64,000 nucleotides of DNA from Candidatus Acidiferrum typicum. GTDB taxonomy: Bacteria > Acidobacteriota > Terriglobia > Acidiferrales > UBA7541. Below, piece by piece: positions 45,470 through 54,536 of the stretch (the stretch's first letter is position 1; each line of letters starts with the position of its first letter). The notes beneath the pieces are model-generated. The model was not told the origin of the DNA, did no database searches, and was given only the letters and a program-made list of their open reading frames with translations. The position numbers were made by a program, and so were the translations under genes. The stretch lies in assembly GCA_002478115.1 (NCBI GenBank), contig DLMH01000081.1, forward strand, positions 1 through 64,000. Reading direction: 5' to 3'.

Positions 45470-45906
45470 CCGGTCCGCGGCATGCGGAACGTCCCGCACA
45501 TACGGCTAACCCCGACGAACTGGAAGTGGCGCCCGGATTTCAGCACGAAGGCCTGCAAGGCTGGGTGCCGGAGCTAGCGAATGAGGAAGAATTGCGCGAA
45601 GCGCTGGAAAAGGCGTTTGATTATCGCGGAGATGTGACCATCACGCGCAAGGACGGCACGAAACTCGAAGGCTATATATTTGATCGGATGAGCGGGAAGA
45701 ACCTGGAAGGCTCTTTCGTGCGATTGCTGCCCAAAGATTCCAATCAGCGGGTGAAAATCAGCTATGGGGAAATTGCCGCACTGGCCTTTTCAGGGCGGGA
45801 CACCGCGGCAGGGAAAAGCTGGGAGGCCTGGGTAAAGAAGTATTGGGAAAAGAAGGCTTCCGGTGGGGAAAAGCTGAGCCTGCAGCCGGAATCGTTGGAA
45901 GAGTAG
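45466..45906 (+). CDS. Hypothetical protein coupled to hpnH
   Basis: A 146-residue soluble acidic protein, starting in the hpnH stop codon (ATGA) behind GAGGAGACGCGAGC. The central domain (LREALEKAFDYRGDVTITRK, GTKLEGYIFDRMSGKNLEGS, FVRLLPKDSNQRVKISYGEI, AALAFSGRDTAAG) resembles a small Sm-like or PilZ-like beta-barrel, but I do not recognise the family. Translational coupling suggests a role with HpnH or in hopanoid control. Confidence 0.6.
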   Translation: MTGPRHAERPAHTANPDELEVAPGFQHEGLQGWVPELANEEELREALEKAFDYRGDVTITRKDGTKLEGYIFDRMSGKNLEGSFVRLLPKDSNQRVKISYGEIAALAFSGRDTAAGKSWEAWVKKYWEKKASGGEKLSLQPESLEE

Positions 45907-46078
45907 AAGAAGGGCTCGGAAACGGGCTGGAATTCGATAAAATTCTGATTTTAAATCACTTACAATTTTTGGAAGGCAAAAAGAGGGCAGCATAGTACTG
46001 TGGACAATAAGCCCTTTCTTGTGATAGTGTTAGATACAGCGTTTGTTGCTCTTGTATTACCTTTTGACTCGTTCAGGG

Positions 46079-46109
46079 GGCTGCGAGAACAAACTCGCAG
46101 CCTTTTTTT
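46079..46109 (+). terminator. Strong rho-independent terminator upstream of the cold-shock gene
   Basis: GGCTGCGAG (46079-46087) pairs with CTCGCAGCC (46094-46102) around AACAAA, followed by seven T (46103-46109). It lies 173 bases after the hpnH-coupled gene and 84 bases before the cold-shock start, so it either ends the hpnH operon or acts as an attenuator in the cold-shock leader. Confidence 0.9.
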
Positions 46110-46192
46110 CGGGCTGGAGGCAGTCGCGGAGCTTGGGAAACCATCTGCCGGGACCAAGAGAGGCAAAGCAATTTCAATATCGAGGTTTAGCA

Positions 46193-46396
46193 GTGAAGGA
46201 ACAAGGAACAGTGAAGTGGTTCAATGCTTCGAAGGGCTACGGGTTCATCCAGCGCCAAACCGGTGAAGATGTATTCGTGCACTTCTCCGCGATTCAGATG
46301 GACGGTTACAAGTCCCTGAACGAGGGTCAGGCGGTGGAGTTTGAAGTGAAGAAGGGCCCGAAGGGCCTTCAGGCTGAGAACGTCACAAGCCTCTAG
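46193..46396 (+). CDS. csp: Cold-shock protein (CspA family)
   Basis: A 67-residue OB-fold protein that binds single-stranded RNA/DNA. RNP1 is KGYGFI and RNP2 is [12 protein letters not shown] sits seven bases before the GTG start at 46193 (translating [10 protein letters not shown]), the normal Csp length. An upstream start in the same frame would add 50 unrelated residues. The preceding 84 bases after the terminator contain no obvious promoter. Confidence 0.93.
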   Translation: MKEQGTVKWFNASKGYGFIQRQTGEDVFVHFSAIQMDGYKSLNEGQAVEFEVKKGPKGLQAENVTSL

Positions 46397-46403
46397 CCTG
46401 TAG

Positions 46404-46442
46404 ATTGGGGAGGTCCCCGAGGAGTCGGGGACCTCGCCCAAT
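46404..46442. repeat. Long near-perfect hairpin between csp and the downstream gene
   Basis: ATTGGGGAGGTCCCCGA (46404-46420) pairs with the segment 46425-46442 around GGAG, a 17-bp stem with one bulged G. No T tract follows. It may protect the csp mRNA end or separate the two genes. Confidence 0.6.
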
Positions 46443-46492
46443 AGCGAATGGGAAAAGCACGAATCCAACAGGGTGAAGTTAAGGAGGAAGTT

Positions 46493-46738
46493 GTGCAAGT
46501 GATGCAGGAAGGGCAGACCATCAAGCACGGGATATACGGCCTGGGCATTGTCACAGCCTCGGATCCGGAACGCACGGCCATAGATTTTGATGACCATGGG
46601 CCGAAACTTTTTGTGACCAGCATCTTCACGGCTGAAATCATCGGCGAAGCGCCCGCCACCCCGCCCAAGACGAAGCGCCGGCGTAAGGCTTCCACGGCAG
46701 CGAAAGCCAGCAAGAAAGCCGCGGCAGCCGCGAAGTAA
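46493..46738 (+). CDS. Small PcrA-C-terminal/Tudor-like domain protein with basic tail
   Basis: An 81-residue protein. The first about 50 residues (GQTIKHGIYGLGIVTASD, then IDFDDHGPKLFVTSIFTAEI) follow the pattern of the Tudor-like domain at the C-terminus of UvrD/PcrA helicases, which binds RNA polymerase. The last about 25 residues are a Lys/Arg/Ala tail (KTKRRRKASTAAKASKKAAA), similar in style to the H1-like protein at 2106. AAGGAGG lies five bases before GTG 46493; the ATG at 46448 lacks a site and the ATG at 46502 is too far. It may bind RNA polymerase or nucleic acid. Function is inferred. Confidence 0.55.
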   Translation: MQVMQEGQTIKHGIYGLGIVTASDPERTAIDFDDHGPKLFVTSIFTAEIIGEAPATPPKTKRRRKASTAAKASKKAAAAAK

Positions 46739-47007
46739 AGCAAGAAAGTCCCGCCTGAAGTAACCCCGAAAGATGCGCCAGAAATGGCGCAGGGGTGTGT
46801 CCGGATGATTCCCGAAACTTGTCGACGGAATCGTCGAATTCGTTGCCATCTTCGTCTCGCATTGAAGTGGCCAAAAGCCGCGTTACGGAGTTGCCATTTC
46901 CTCGATGAGTGATGCGAAGCGCTCAATCGTATTGCTGGTTTTATTCTGGAGGCCGGTAATCGGCATCATTTTTCGCGGCAGTCAGAGGTTGCAAGTCGAG
47001 GCGAGTA

Positions 47008-47928
47008 TTACCGGATAGCGGATTCGGCCTGATCGAAGGCGTGGTAGGACGAACGCACGAGGGGGCCAGATTCGACGTGCTTGAAACCCATTTGTTCGCC
47101 GAGACGCTTGTATTCGGCGAATTCGCTGGGATGGACAAAACGGATGACTGGGAGATGCTCGCGCGTAGGCTGAAGGTATTGTCCCAGGGTGAGGATGTTC
47201 GTGCCCTGGGCGGCCAGATCGCGCATCGTTTCCAGGACCTCTTCTTTCTGCTCACCTAATCCAAGCATCATGCCCGTTTTCGTAGGCACGCCGGGATGAG
47301 TTTGTTTCGCACGGCGCAGTAACTCCAGAGAGCGCTCATAGAGGGCACCCTTGCGCACCTGACGATACAGGCGCGGCACAGTCTCCGTGTTGTGGTTGAG
47401 GATGTCCGGCTTCACGGCAAGGACGGCGTCGAGGGCGTTCCAGTCGCCGCGAAAATCGGGGATGAGGACTTCGACCTTGCAGCCGGGGACGCGGTTGCGA
47501 ATTTCCTGAATGGTGCGGGCGAAGATGTGAGCACCGCCGTCGGGCTGATCGTCGCGATTGACACTGGTGACGACGGCATAGCGGAGGCCCATGTGCGCGA
47601 CAGCTTCGGCGACACGCAACGGCTCATCCTCATCAGGCGGGCCGGCGGGTTTACCGGAAGGCACGGCGCAGAAGCCACAGGCGCGCGTACAGATGTCGCC
47701 GAGAATCATGAAGGTGGCGGTGCCATGTTCCCAGCATTCGCCCATGTTGGGGCAGCGGGCAGATTCGCAGACGGTGTGAAGATCGAGAGTGCGCATGACA
47801 CGCTTGAGGTTGTGGTAGCGATCGCCGCCAAAGAACTTCACGCGCAGCCAGTCTGGCCGCGGATGAGCGTCAGGATTCAGCGGGAGCGACGGTGTGCTGT
47901 TGGGGATGATGTTAAAGGGCGAAGCCAT
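47008..47928 (-). CDS. lipA: Lipoyl synthase
   Basis: A 306-residue radical SAM enzyme that inserts two sulfurs into protein-bound octanoate. The auxiliary cluster motif is [12 protein letters not shown] (Cys54, 59, 65), the SAM cluster motif CTRACGFC (Cys80, 84, 87), with the C-terminal RSSYHAFD serine motif for the auxiliary cluster. Conserved [11 protein letters not shown] and HNTETVPRL are present. Lipoate is the cofactor of the 2-oxoglutarate dehydrogenase system encoded at 38594. LipB is not adjacent. Confidence 0.95.
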   Translation of the reverse strand: MASPFNIIPNSTPSLPLNPDAHPRPDWLRVKFFGGDRYHNLKRVMRTLDLHTVCESARCPNMGECWEHGTATFMILGDICTRACGFCAVPSGKPAGPPDEDEPLRVAEAVAHMGLRYAVVTSVNRDDQPDGGAHIFARTIQEIRNRVPGCKVEVLIPDFRGDWNALDAVLAVKPDILNHNTETVPRLYRQVRKGALYERSLELLRRAKQTHPGVPTKTGMMLGLGEQKEEVLETMRDLAAQGTNILTLGQYLQPTREHLPVIRFVHPSEFAEYKRLGEQMGFKHVESGPLVRSSYHAFDQAESAIR

Positions 47929-48005
47929 AATTCCCAGCGATTCTGGACAAACCCATTTTACGCAGGAAAGCGAGGTTCGACAAACAAGGCCAGGAATGGC
48001 CGGGA

Positions 48006-48281
48006 TTACACCGGCTGGCGAGAAGAACGGACGAAATCGCGGAGTACGGTGACGTTGGGGCCGTAGGCGCCGATGCGGCCGGCGTCCACGGGAAGGCCGA
48101 GGCGCTCGGCGAGTTCGAGATCGACACCGGCATCATCGAGTTCGGAGAGGCTGAAACCTGCCGCGGGCTGCACGCGATTGAGCCCCGTGGGATAGACGGG
48201 ACGCGGCGGGCGATGGCGCTGCCAAGGACGGCGCGCGAGCTCGTAGAATTGCTTCCAGTCACGTTTGTGCCACGTATTCAT
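48006..48281 (-). CDS. Ribosomal protein L13e-like small protein
   Basis: A 91-residue protein. The second half, [20 protein letters not shown] followed by [20 protein letters not shown], resembles the C-terminal helical motif of eukaryotic/archaeal eL13, a family match reported for some bacterial proteins. The first half is basic ([20 protein letters not shown]). AAGGGTGAAA precedes the ATG at 48281. A role with ribosomes is possible but unproven; it may be a helix-hairpin-helix-type protein. It follows the RRM gene by 470 bases. Confidence 0.55.
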   Translation of the reverse strand: MNTWHKRDWKQFYELARRPWQRHRPPRPVYPTGLNRVQPAAGFSLSELDDAGVDLELAERLGLPVDAGRIGAYGPNVTVLRDFVRSSRQPV

Positions 48282-48752
48282 TTTCACCCTTAGACCCAGT
48301 GCCCTTCGTTGGATGCGAACAATAGCAGGAAGGTTCGCTCCTCCTCTGAACGGCCACAGAAACAATCCTTGCGCGAAAAACAAAGCGCAAGTCGTTCTTC
48401 TCATATACTCCAAGCAAACGGGAGCGTAAGAAAATCTTCGCCTGGTGTATCAAACACGTAACCCCGCGCGAAGTTTCGGCCACAGAATTTGAGCGCTGAG
48501 CACTGCACCGAAACACAGAACCGGCCGGGAAGGACCTCGTAGAGAGCGGCCGCCAGTTCGACCGCGGCGATAGTACATTGTAAAAATGGAGATGGCCAGA
48601 ATAAAGTAGCGAAGCTGTGAATAACGGAGACGGAGCGGGCGGGAAGGAGTGCAGGCGCGATCCCGGCAAGAATCCGGAGAAAACGCGACAAAAGCAAAAG
48701 GCGATTCGGACGCAGGTCTGCGCCCGAAGCGCTCAACGAAGAGTAGGAGAAA
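48282..48752. other. Intergenic region between RRM and L13e-like genes
   Basis: 471 bases with no accepted gene. A hairpin CTTGCGC (48368-48374) / GCGCAAG (48385-48391) is present without a T tract. Nothing else was recognised. Confidence 0.35.
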
Positions 48753-49136
48753 CTACCAGCGGTTGCCGCGGTCTCCGCGATCCCCACCCCGGCCACCGCC
48801 CCGGCCGCCGCGATCGCCGCCCCGGCCGCCACCACCACCACCACCACCGCCATAGCCGCCACGCCCACCACCGCCACCGGAGCGCTCCGTCTGCGGACGC
48901 GCTTCGTTGACGACAAGGTTCCGGCCCCCGAAGTTCTGACCGTTCAGGCTCGTCACGGCGCGGTCGGCGTCTTCATCGTTGGCGATCTCGATGAAGGCGA
49001 AACCACGCGACTGTCCCGTGAAGCGATCCCGAATCAGGCTGATCGCGGAGGGATTCACTCCAACTTGACCAAACCATTCCTGCAACTGCTCTTCCGAAGC
49101 GTTGAACGGAAGATTACCCACATAAAGCTTCTTCAC
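48753..49136 (-). CDS. Glycine-rich RNA-binding protein (single RRM)
   Basis: A 127-residue protein. One RRM at residues 1-80 with RNP2 LYVGNLPF and RNP1 RGFAFIEI, followed by an RGG/GGGGGRGGYGGGGG-type tail (residues about 85-127). It binds RNA and is the kind of cold-inducible RRM protein found in cyanobacteria and some other bacteria. GTG start at 49136 has AAGGAG seven bases upstream. Confidence 0.93.
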   Translation of the reverse strand: MKKLYVGNLPFNASEEQLQEWFGQVGVNPSAISLIRDRFTGQSRGFAFIEIANDEDADRAVTSLNGQNFGGRNLVVNEARPQTERSGGGGGRGGYGGGGGGGGGRGGDRGGRGGGRGGDRGDRGNRW

Positions 49137-49415
49137 CAGCGGACTCCTTCTGCCCGGAACCTAGCCACGATTGCGGAGCGCACCGAAGAATCAAAACCGC
49201 CGACGAGGCAGACCGGAGGGCGTGCCGCAGGGGGCGGGAGGGACACTTCAGTGGTCCCGTGCATGGTCTCGAAAAATGACTTTTTTTGCAACTATAAATC
49301 GTTGGAAGGGGGATGCCGGGGGGTACTAGGTCTGGACTTGGCACCAAAATGGCACAGGGATAGCAACCGACGCGAAGGGAGCCGTCAAAACTGTGAAAAC
49401 AGCGCACGGGAGTTT

Positions 49416-50630
49416 CTAAGTGCGATAGGAAGCGTTGATGCGCACGTATTCGGCAGTGAAATCGCAGGTCCAGAAACGCGTGGACTCGCGCCCTGCGTGG
49501 AGATCGACGACCACCTGAACTTGTTTTTCCAGCAGGCGGTTGCTGGCGGCGCGCTCGTTGAAATCAAGCGGCTGGCCGCGGCGCAGCACCGGTATTCCCG
49601 CCAGGTGGATGTCCACGCGGTGGGGATCGAACTTGACGCCGGAGCGCCCTGCCGCAGCAAAGATGCGGCCCCAGTTCGGATCGCCGCCAGCAAACGCGGT
49701 CTTGACCAGCGGCGAGGTCGCGATGGTCTGAGCAATGCGGCGCGCGTCGGCCTCTGATTTGGCGCGACGCACTTCGATTTCGATAACGCGCTGCGCTCCT
49801 TCGCCGTCGGCAACGATCTGCAAAGCCAGCGAGTGGCAGACTTCTTCGAGCGCTTTGGCAAAGGCTCGATGCGCTGAGGTTCCCGCTTTGATGGCAGGTG
49901 CACCGGCCTGGCCGTTGGCCAGAACCAGCAGCGTGTCGTTGGTGGAGGTATCGCCGTCGATGCTGATGCAGTTAAAGGTTCGCGCGGCAACGTCACGCAG
50001 GGTTTTCTGGAGGAGTGAGGGGGAGATGGCGGCGTCTGTGGCGACAAACGCAAGGGTGGTGGCGAGATTTGGATGGATCATCCCGGCACCTTTAGCGCAG
50101 CCAACGAGATGAATGCGCTTGCCCGCCATCTTAAAGAACGTCGTGGCTGTCTTGGGGCGCGTGTCCGTGGTGCAGATAGCGAGAGAGAACTCGGCAAAGG
50201 AGCGAGCGGACGGCCGGCGATTCCGGGTGATGCCTGTGAGGGCGCGGAGAATTTTCTCGAGCGGCAACGGCACGCCGATGACGCCGGTGGAACAGACCAG
50301 AACTTCGTGGGGATGGCAACCTAGGCGCCGCGCCGTTTCTTCCACGGTTTCCAACGAGGCGGCACGGCCTGCGGGACCCGTGGCGCAATTTGCGTTGCCG
50401 GCATTGACGATGACGGCCCGCATGCGGCCCCTGGACGCGCGCAAATTTTCTTTCGAGACCACAACCGGCGGTGCAACGACGAGGTTCTGCGTGAAGACGG
50501 CGGCGGCCGAAGCCGGAACGTCACTGGAGAGCAGCGCCAGATCCAGCGCGCCAGTCTTCTTCAGGCCACATGCCGTGGCCGAGAAACGGAATCCGCGAGG
50601 GAGAGCGGCTTCGGAGAGGGCGTACTTCAT
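49416..50630 (-). CDS. argJ: Bifunctional ornithine acetyltransferase / N-acetylglutamate synthase
   Basis: A 404-residue enzyme that transfers the acetyl group from acetylornithine to glutamate. It self-cleaves before the catalytic Thr: [16 protein letters not shown], cleavage between Ala190 and Thr191. The family start [20 protein letters not shown] and [19 protein letters not shown] are present. Whether it also uses acetyl-CoA cannot be read from the sequence. Last gene of the arginine operon, 102 bases after argH. Confidence 0.95.
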   Translation of the reverse strand: MKYALSEAALPRGFRFSATACGLKKTGALDLALLSSDVPASAAAVFTQNLVVAPPVVVSKENLRASRGRMRAVIVNAGNANCATGPAGRAASLETVEETARRLGCHPHEVLVCSTGVIGVPLPLEKILRALTGITRNRRPSARSFAEFSLAICTTDTRPKTATTFFKMAGKRIHLVGCAKGAGMIHPNLATTLAFVATDAAISPSLLQKTLRDVAARTFNCISIDGDTSTNDTLLVLANGQAGAPAIKAGTSAHRAFAKALEEVCHSLALQIVADGEGAQRVIEIEVRRAKSEADARRIAQTIATSPLVKTAFAGGDPNWGRIFAAAGRSGVKFDPHRVDIHLAGIPVLRRGQPLDFNERAASNRLLEKQVQVVVDLHAGRESTRFWTCDFTAEYVRINASYRT

Positions 50631-50732
50631 GGGATGAGTGTCCGTGAGGCGGGTGTGACGCTCACGGAAGCAACCTCCGATCCTCCGCGCGGTGCGATGC
50701 GGCTTCGAAAATACTGAATGCAGAAGTGAGGC

Positions 50733-52142
50733 TCATGGCTTGTTCTCCAGTGATTTGAGTTTTTGTTCGAGCTGCGAAATCGCGGCGCGGACCGAATCTT
50801 CGGAAGTGCCTCCGGGAACGTTTTTGGACTGGAGGGCTGCGGCAAGTTGCAACGCGTTGGCGACGTCGGTGTCAAACGCCGGTGAAATCCGCCGGAAGTC
50901 CTCCAGCGATAATTGCGTCCAGGGTTTTGCCTGACGCTCCGCTTCCCGCAGGAGATTTCCGACCAGATCGTGGGCCTGGCGGAAGGGAACACCCTTTTTG
51001 ACGAGGTAGTCGGTGGCTTCGGTAGCAAGAAGAACGGGATTCGCGGAGGCCGCGGCCAGCTTGCCTTCGTTGAAGCGCATTGCAGAAACAGCCCCCGCGG
51101 CAACATGGACCATCGAGGCAAGCTGGTCGTGAGCGGAGAAGAGGGCTTCCTTGTCCTCCTGGAGGTCACGCTGGTAACTGGAAGGCAGGCCTTTCAGCGT
51201 CGTGAAAAGGCTGAAAAGAGCGCCAGTGACGCGCCCAGTCTTGCCGCGCAGAAGTTCCCAGGCATCGGGATTTTTCTTTTGCGGCATCAGGCTGCTGCCG
51301 GTGGAATATTCATCCGGGAGAATGGCGTAGGAAAATTCCTGCGAGGCGAATAGAACGAAATCTTCGGCGAGGCGCGAGAGGTGCGTGGCAATACCGGCGA
51401 GGGCAAACAAATAATCAAGCGCGAAATCGCGATCGCTGACAGCATCAAGGCTGTTGGCGGTGATGCGGGAGAAGCCAAGTTCGCGCGCGATGGCTTCGCG
51501 ATCGATGGCAAAAGAACATCCCGCAAGGGCGCCGGATCCCATGGGGCAGACGTCGGCGCTGGCGGCGGCGTTGTGCAGGCGGTTGAGGTCGCGCGCAAAG
51601 GCCTCCGCGTGAGCCATCAGGAAATGAGACAAGAGTATGGGCTGGGCATGCTGGAGATGGGTCATGCCGGCCATAGGAACTTTGAGGTGGGCTTTGGCTT
51701 GATCCAGGAAAGCGCGGATCAGGACGATCACGCCCGAGCGAGTTCCAGTCGCAGCATCACGGACAAAAAGGCGAAAATCAGTGGCAACGAGTTCGTTCCG
51801 GCTGCGCCCAGTGTGCAGTTTCCAGCCCAGTGGGCCGAGAAATTCAACCAGGGCCTTTTCCACGAAGTGATGGACGTCTTCGGCGGCCGAGGAGTCGAGC
51901 CAGGCGAGATCAGTCTTGGCGCGTTCCGCGATTTTGTCCAGAGCACCGAGAGTTTGGCGAACTTCCACTTCGTTGAGAATGCCGGCACGCTGCAAAGCCC
52001 TGGCCCAGGCGCGATCGACGGCAAGTTCATAGGGGAGAAGACGGCGGTCGAACGCAAAAGAGCGCTGAAAAGCGTCGAACTCTTCGTTCGGCGGGCGATC
52101 GAAGCGCCCACCCCATAGGCGATCGTCTTTGCGTTCGGTCAT
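50733..52142 (-). CDS. argH: Argininosuccinate lyase
   Basis: A 469-residue fumarase/aspartase-superfamily enzyme, splitting argininosuccinate into arginine and fumarate. Signature GSSLMPQKKNPD (catalytic Ser loop), with MTHLQHAQP (catalytic His) and HTGRSRNELVATD. The start ATG is 52142; a frame running 20 codons upstream has no site. Confidence 0.96.
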   Translation of the reverse strand: MTERKDDRLWGGRFDRPPNEEFDAFQRSFAFDRRLLPYELAVDRAWARALQRAGILNEVEVRQTLGALDKIAERAKTDLAWLDSSAAEDVHHFVEKALVEFLGPLGWKLHTGRSRNELVATDFRLFVRDAATGTRSGVIVLIRAFLDQAKAHLKVPMAGMTHLQHAQPILLSHFLMAHAEAFARDLNRLHNAAASADVCPMGSGALAGCSFAIDREAIARELGFSRITANSLDAVSDRDFALDYLFALAGIATHLSRLAEDFVLFASQEFSYAILPDEYSTGSSLMPQKKNPDAWELLRGKTGRVTGALFSLFTTLKGLPSSYQRDLQEDKEALFSAHDQLASMVHVAAGAVSAMRFNEGKLAAASANPVLLATEATDYLVKKGVPFRQAHDLVGNLLREAERQAKPWTQLSLEDFRRISPAFDTDVANALQLAAALQSKNVPGGTSEDSVRAAISQLEQKLKSLENKP

Positions 52143-52255
52143 AGGAATCCCAGGCCGTGTGTGAGCTGCAACACCCAGAAGAAGGCCCCAAATCTTGCAC
52201 ATCGCTCAGCGGAGGCAACGTGCACCACTACCTATATCAAATACCGCAATGGAAT

Positions 52256-52299
52256 GGGGCGCGGCCGTCAGAAACTCTCCCAAGACGGAGCCGCGCCCC
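52256..52299 (-). other. GC-rich hairpin between argG and argH
   Basis: GGGGCGCGGC (52256-52265) pairs with GCCGCGCCCC (52290-52299), extended inside by CGTC/GACG. It follows argG by 11 bases on the minus strand, with no T tract. It may reduce read-through or stabilise the upstream transcript. Confidence 0.6.
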
Positions 52300-52310
52300 G
52301 GCGAAAATTC

Positions 52311-53534
52311 TCAAGAATACTGGCCTTCGGCTTTAGCCATGGGACGAACTGTAACCGGCAAAGCGAAAAGATTGATGAAGCCCTCGGCGTCCTTGGGGTT
52401 GTAACGGCCCATGGAAAAACTGGCGAGGTCGGAGCGGTACAGAGAGAAAGGCGAGAGACGCTTGGTGACATTGAGCGTGCCCTTCCAGAGTTTCAGGCCG
52501 ACCGAGCCGGTGACGCGCTGCTGCGCAACATTGAAGAAGCCATCGAGAGATTCACGCAGCGGCGAAAACCACAAGCCGTAATAAACGAGCTCGGCGTAAC
52601 GCCCCGAGAGGGCCTGCTGGAAGTGGGAGGTTTCCCGGTCGAGAGTAAGCCGCTCCAGTTCGCGGTGCGCGGTAACGAGCAGCGTTCCGCCCGGGGTTTC
52701 ATAGGCGCCGCGCGATTTCATTCCCACCAGACGATTCTCGACGAGATCGGTGCGGCCGACGCCATGTGTTGCGGCAATGTCGTTTAATGCATTGAGAAGC
52801 GCGACGGGCCCAAGCTTCTTGCCGTTCACCGAAACAGGCGTGCCTGCTTCAAAGCCAATCTCCACCTCTTCGGCTTTTTCCGGAGCCTGCTCTGGCGAAA
52901 CAATCCACTGCCACATGGATTCACGGGGCGCATTGGCGAGATCTTCGAGATCTCCGCCCTCGTGGCTCAGGTGCCAGATATTGCGATCGCGGCTATAAAT
53001 GTTGGCGCGGCTTTGTTCCACCTGGACGTGGTGCTTTTGCGCGTAGGCAATGGCGTCCTCACGCGAGTCGATGGCCCACTCACGCCACGGGGCGATGATG
53101 GGGAGGTGCGGCGCGATGGCTTTGTAGGCCAGCTCAAAGCGGACCTGGTCATTGCCCTTGCCGGTGCAACCATGGGAGAGGCCATCAGCGCCGAGTTGCA
53201 GGGCGAGTTCGGCCTGACGCTTGGCCAGGACGGGACGAGCCATGGAGGTGCCAAGCAGGTAGGTGTGCTCATAGACAGCACCGGCCCGGAGTGTGGGCCA
53301 GATGTAGTCGCGGACGAATTCCTCGCGCAGATCTTCGACGTAGGCGGTGGACGCGCCGGTGGTAAGCGCCTTTTTGCGGGCGGCCTCGAGATCTTCCTGT
53401 TGGCCAACGTCTCCGATCATGGCAATCACTTCACAGCCATAATTTTCGCGGAGCCACGGAATAATGATGGACGTATCCAAGCCGCCGGAATAGGCAAGAA
53501 CGACTTTCTTTGGTTTGGGCGCTTGCGGTGTCAC
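52311..53534 (-). CDS. argG: Argininosuccinate synthase
   Basis: A 407-residue ATP-dependent enzyme joining citrulline and aspartate. P-loop [20 protein letters not shown], Gly-rich [15 protein letters not shown], and [21 protein letters not shown] at 53534 has AGGAG eight bases upstream; a TTG eight codons earlier has none. 30 bases after argF. Confidence 0.95.
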   Translation of the reverse strand: MTPQAPKPKKVVLAYSGGLDTSIIIPWLRENYGCEVIAMIGDVGQQEDLEAARKKALTTGASTAYVEDLREEFVRDYIWPTLRAGAVYEHTYLLGTSMARPVLAKRQAELALQLGADGLSHGCTGKGNDQVRFELAYKAIAPHLPIIAPWREWAIDSREDAIAYAQKHHVQVEQSRANIYSRDRNIWHLSHEGGDLEDLANAPRESMWQWIVSPEQAPEKAEEVEIGFEAGTPVSVNGKKLGPVALLNALNDIAATHGVGRTDLVENRLVGMKSRGAYETPGGTLLVTAHRELERLTLDRETSHFQQALSGRYAELVYYGLWFSPLRESLDGFFNVAQQRVTGSVGLKLWKGTLNVTKRLSPFSLYRSDLASFSMGRYNPKDAEGFINLFALPVTVRPMAKAEGQYS

Positions 53535-53564
53535 TGGGTTTTCTCCTAAGGATGCCAAAAGGGA

Positions 53565-54509
53565 TTAGGAATACAGCGCGTGCAGGATGGCCTTTTGCAC
53601 GTACATACGGTTTTCGGACTGTTTGAGCACAATGGACGTCGGGCCGTCGAGAACTTCGTCGGTCACTTCCGCGCCGCGGTGTGCCGGAAGGCAATGCATA
53701 AAGAAGGCGCCGGGTGCGGCTTGCTCCATGAGCTTGCGATTGACCTGGTAAGCCTTGAAGACGTTGCGGCGTACCTTCTCTTCGGCCTCGAAGCCCATGC
53801 TGGTCCAGGAATCGGTGTAGACGGCTTGCGCGCCAGCGACCGCTTCCGTGGGATTGGTGAACAACTCGATGCGCGTGCGGGTTTCCTTGGCGACGCGCTT
53901 GGCGTCCGAGAGAACGTCCGGCGCGGGAGCGTAATTTGCCGGTGTGGCGATGCGGAAGTTCACGCCGAGGCGCGCGGCGAGGAATAAGAGTGAGTGGCAG
54001 ACATTGTTGCCGTCGCCGACGTAGGCGAGTTTGAAGCCTTTCAGCGAGCCGACCTTCTCTTCGAGTGTGAAATAGTCGGCGAGCGCCTGGCAGGGATGGA
54101 ATTTATCGGAGAGCGCGTTGACCACGGGGATGTTGATGCTGGCCGCCATTTCCTCCAGAACACGCTGTTCGTAAACGCGGGCGACGATGCCCTGCACCCA
54201 ACACTCGAGGTTGCGGGCCACATCGGGGATGGATTCGCGCTCGCCCAGCCGCGCCTGAGTGTGATCGAGGAAGACCACATCGCCACCCATGCTCTGGATG
54301 CCGACCTCAAACGTGACACGCGTGCGCAGGGAGGGCTTCTCAAAGATGAGAGCAATGTGCTTGCCGCGCAGCACGGAGGTGAAACGCGACGGGCGCGCCT
54401 TGATGTCCGCGGTGCGCTGCAGAAGCTCGCGCGTGTCCGCGGGCGACCATTCGGCGCCCGTGAGGAGGTCCTTGGCGATGGATACGGGGATCGTCAGTGA
54501 TGCGGTCAT
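53565..54509 (-). CDS. argF: Ornithine carbamoyltransferase
   Basis: A 314-residue enzyme making citrulline from ornithine and carbamoyl phosphate. Carbamoyl-phosphate motif FEKPSLRTRVTFE (the common KPSLRTR rather than STRTR variant), HPCQALADYFT, and ornithine motif MHCLPAHRG. The D-x-W-x-S-M-G motif is DSWTSMG. GGAGAATAACGA precedes the ATG. 27 bases after argB. Confidence 0.95.
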   Translation of the reverse strand: MTASLTIPVSIAKDLLTGAEWSPADTRELLQRTADIKARPSRFTSVLRGKHIALIFEKPSLRTRVTFEVGIQSMGGDVVFLDHTQARLGERESIPDVARNLECWVQGIVARVYEQRVLEEMAASINIPVVNALSDKFHPCQALADYFTLEEKVGSLKGFKLAYVGDGNNVCHSLLFLAARLGVNFRIATPANYAPAPDVLSDAKRVAKETRTRIELFTNPTEAVAGAQAVYTDSWTSMGFEAEEKVRRNVFKAYQVNRKLMEQAAPGAFFMHCLPAHRGAEVTDEVLDGPTSIVLKQSENRMYVQKAILHALYS

Positions 54510-54536
54510 TCGTTATTCTCCACACGTATAAGAGTG

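Noticed and set aside
46000..46266. 88-codon frame before csp
   Set aside because: Crosses the strong terminator and enters csp out of frame.
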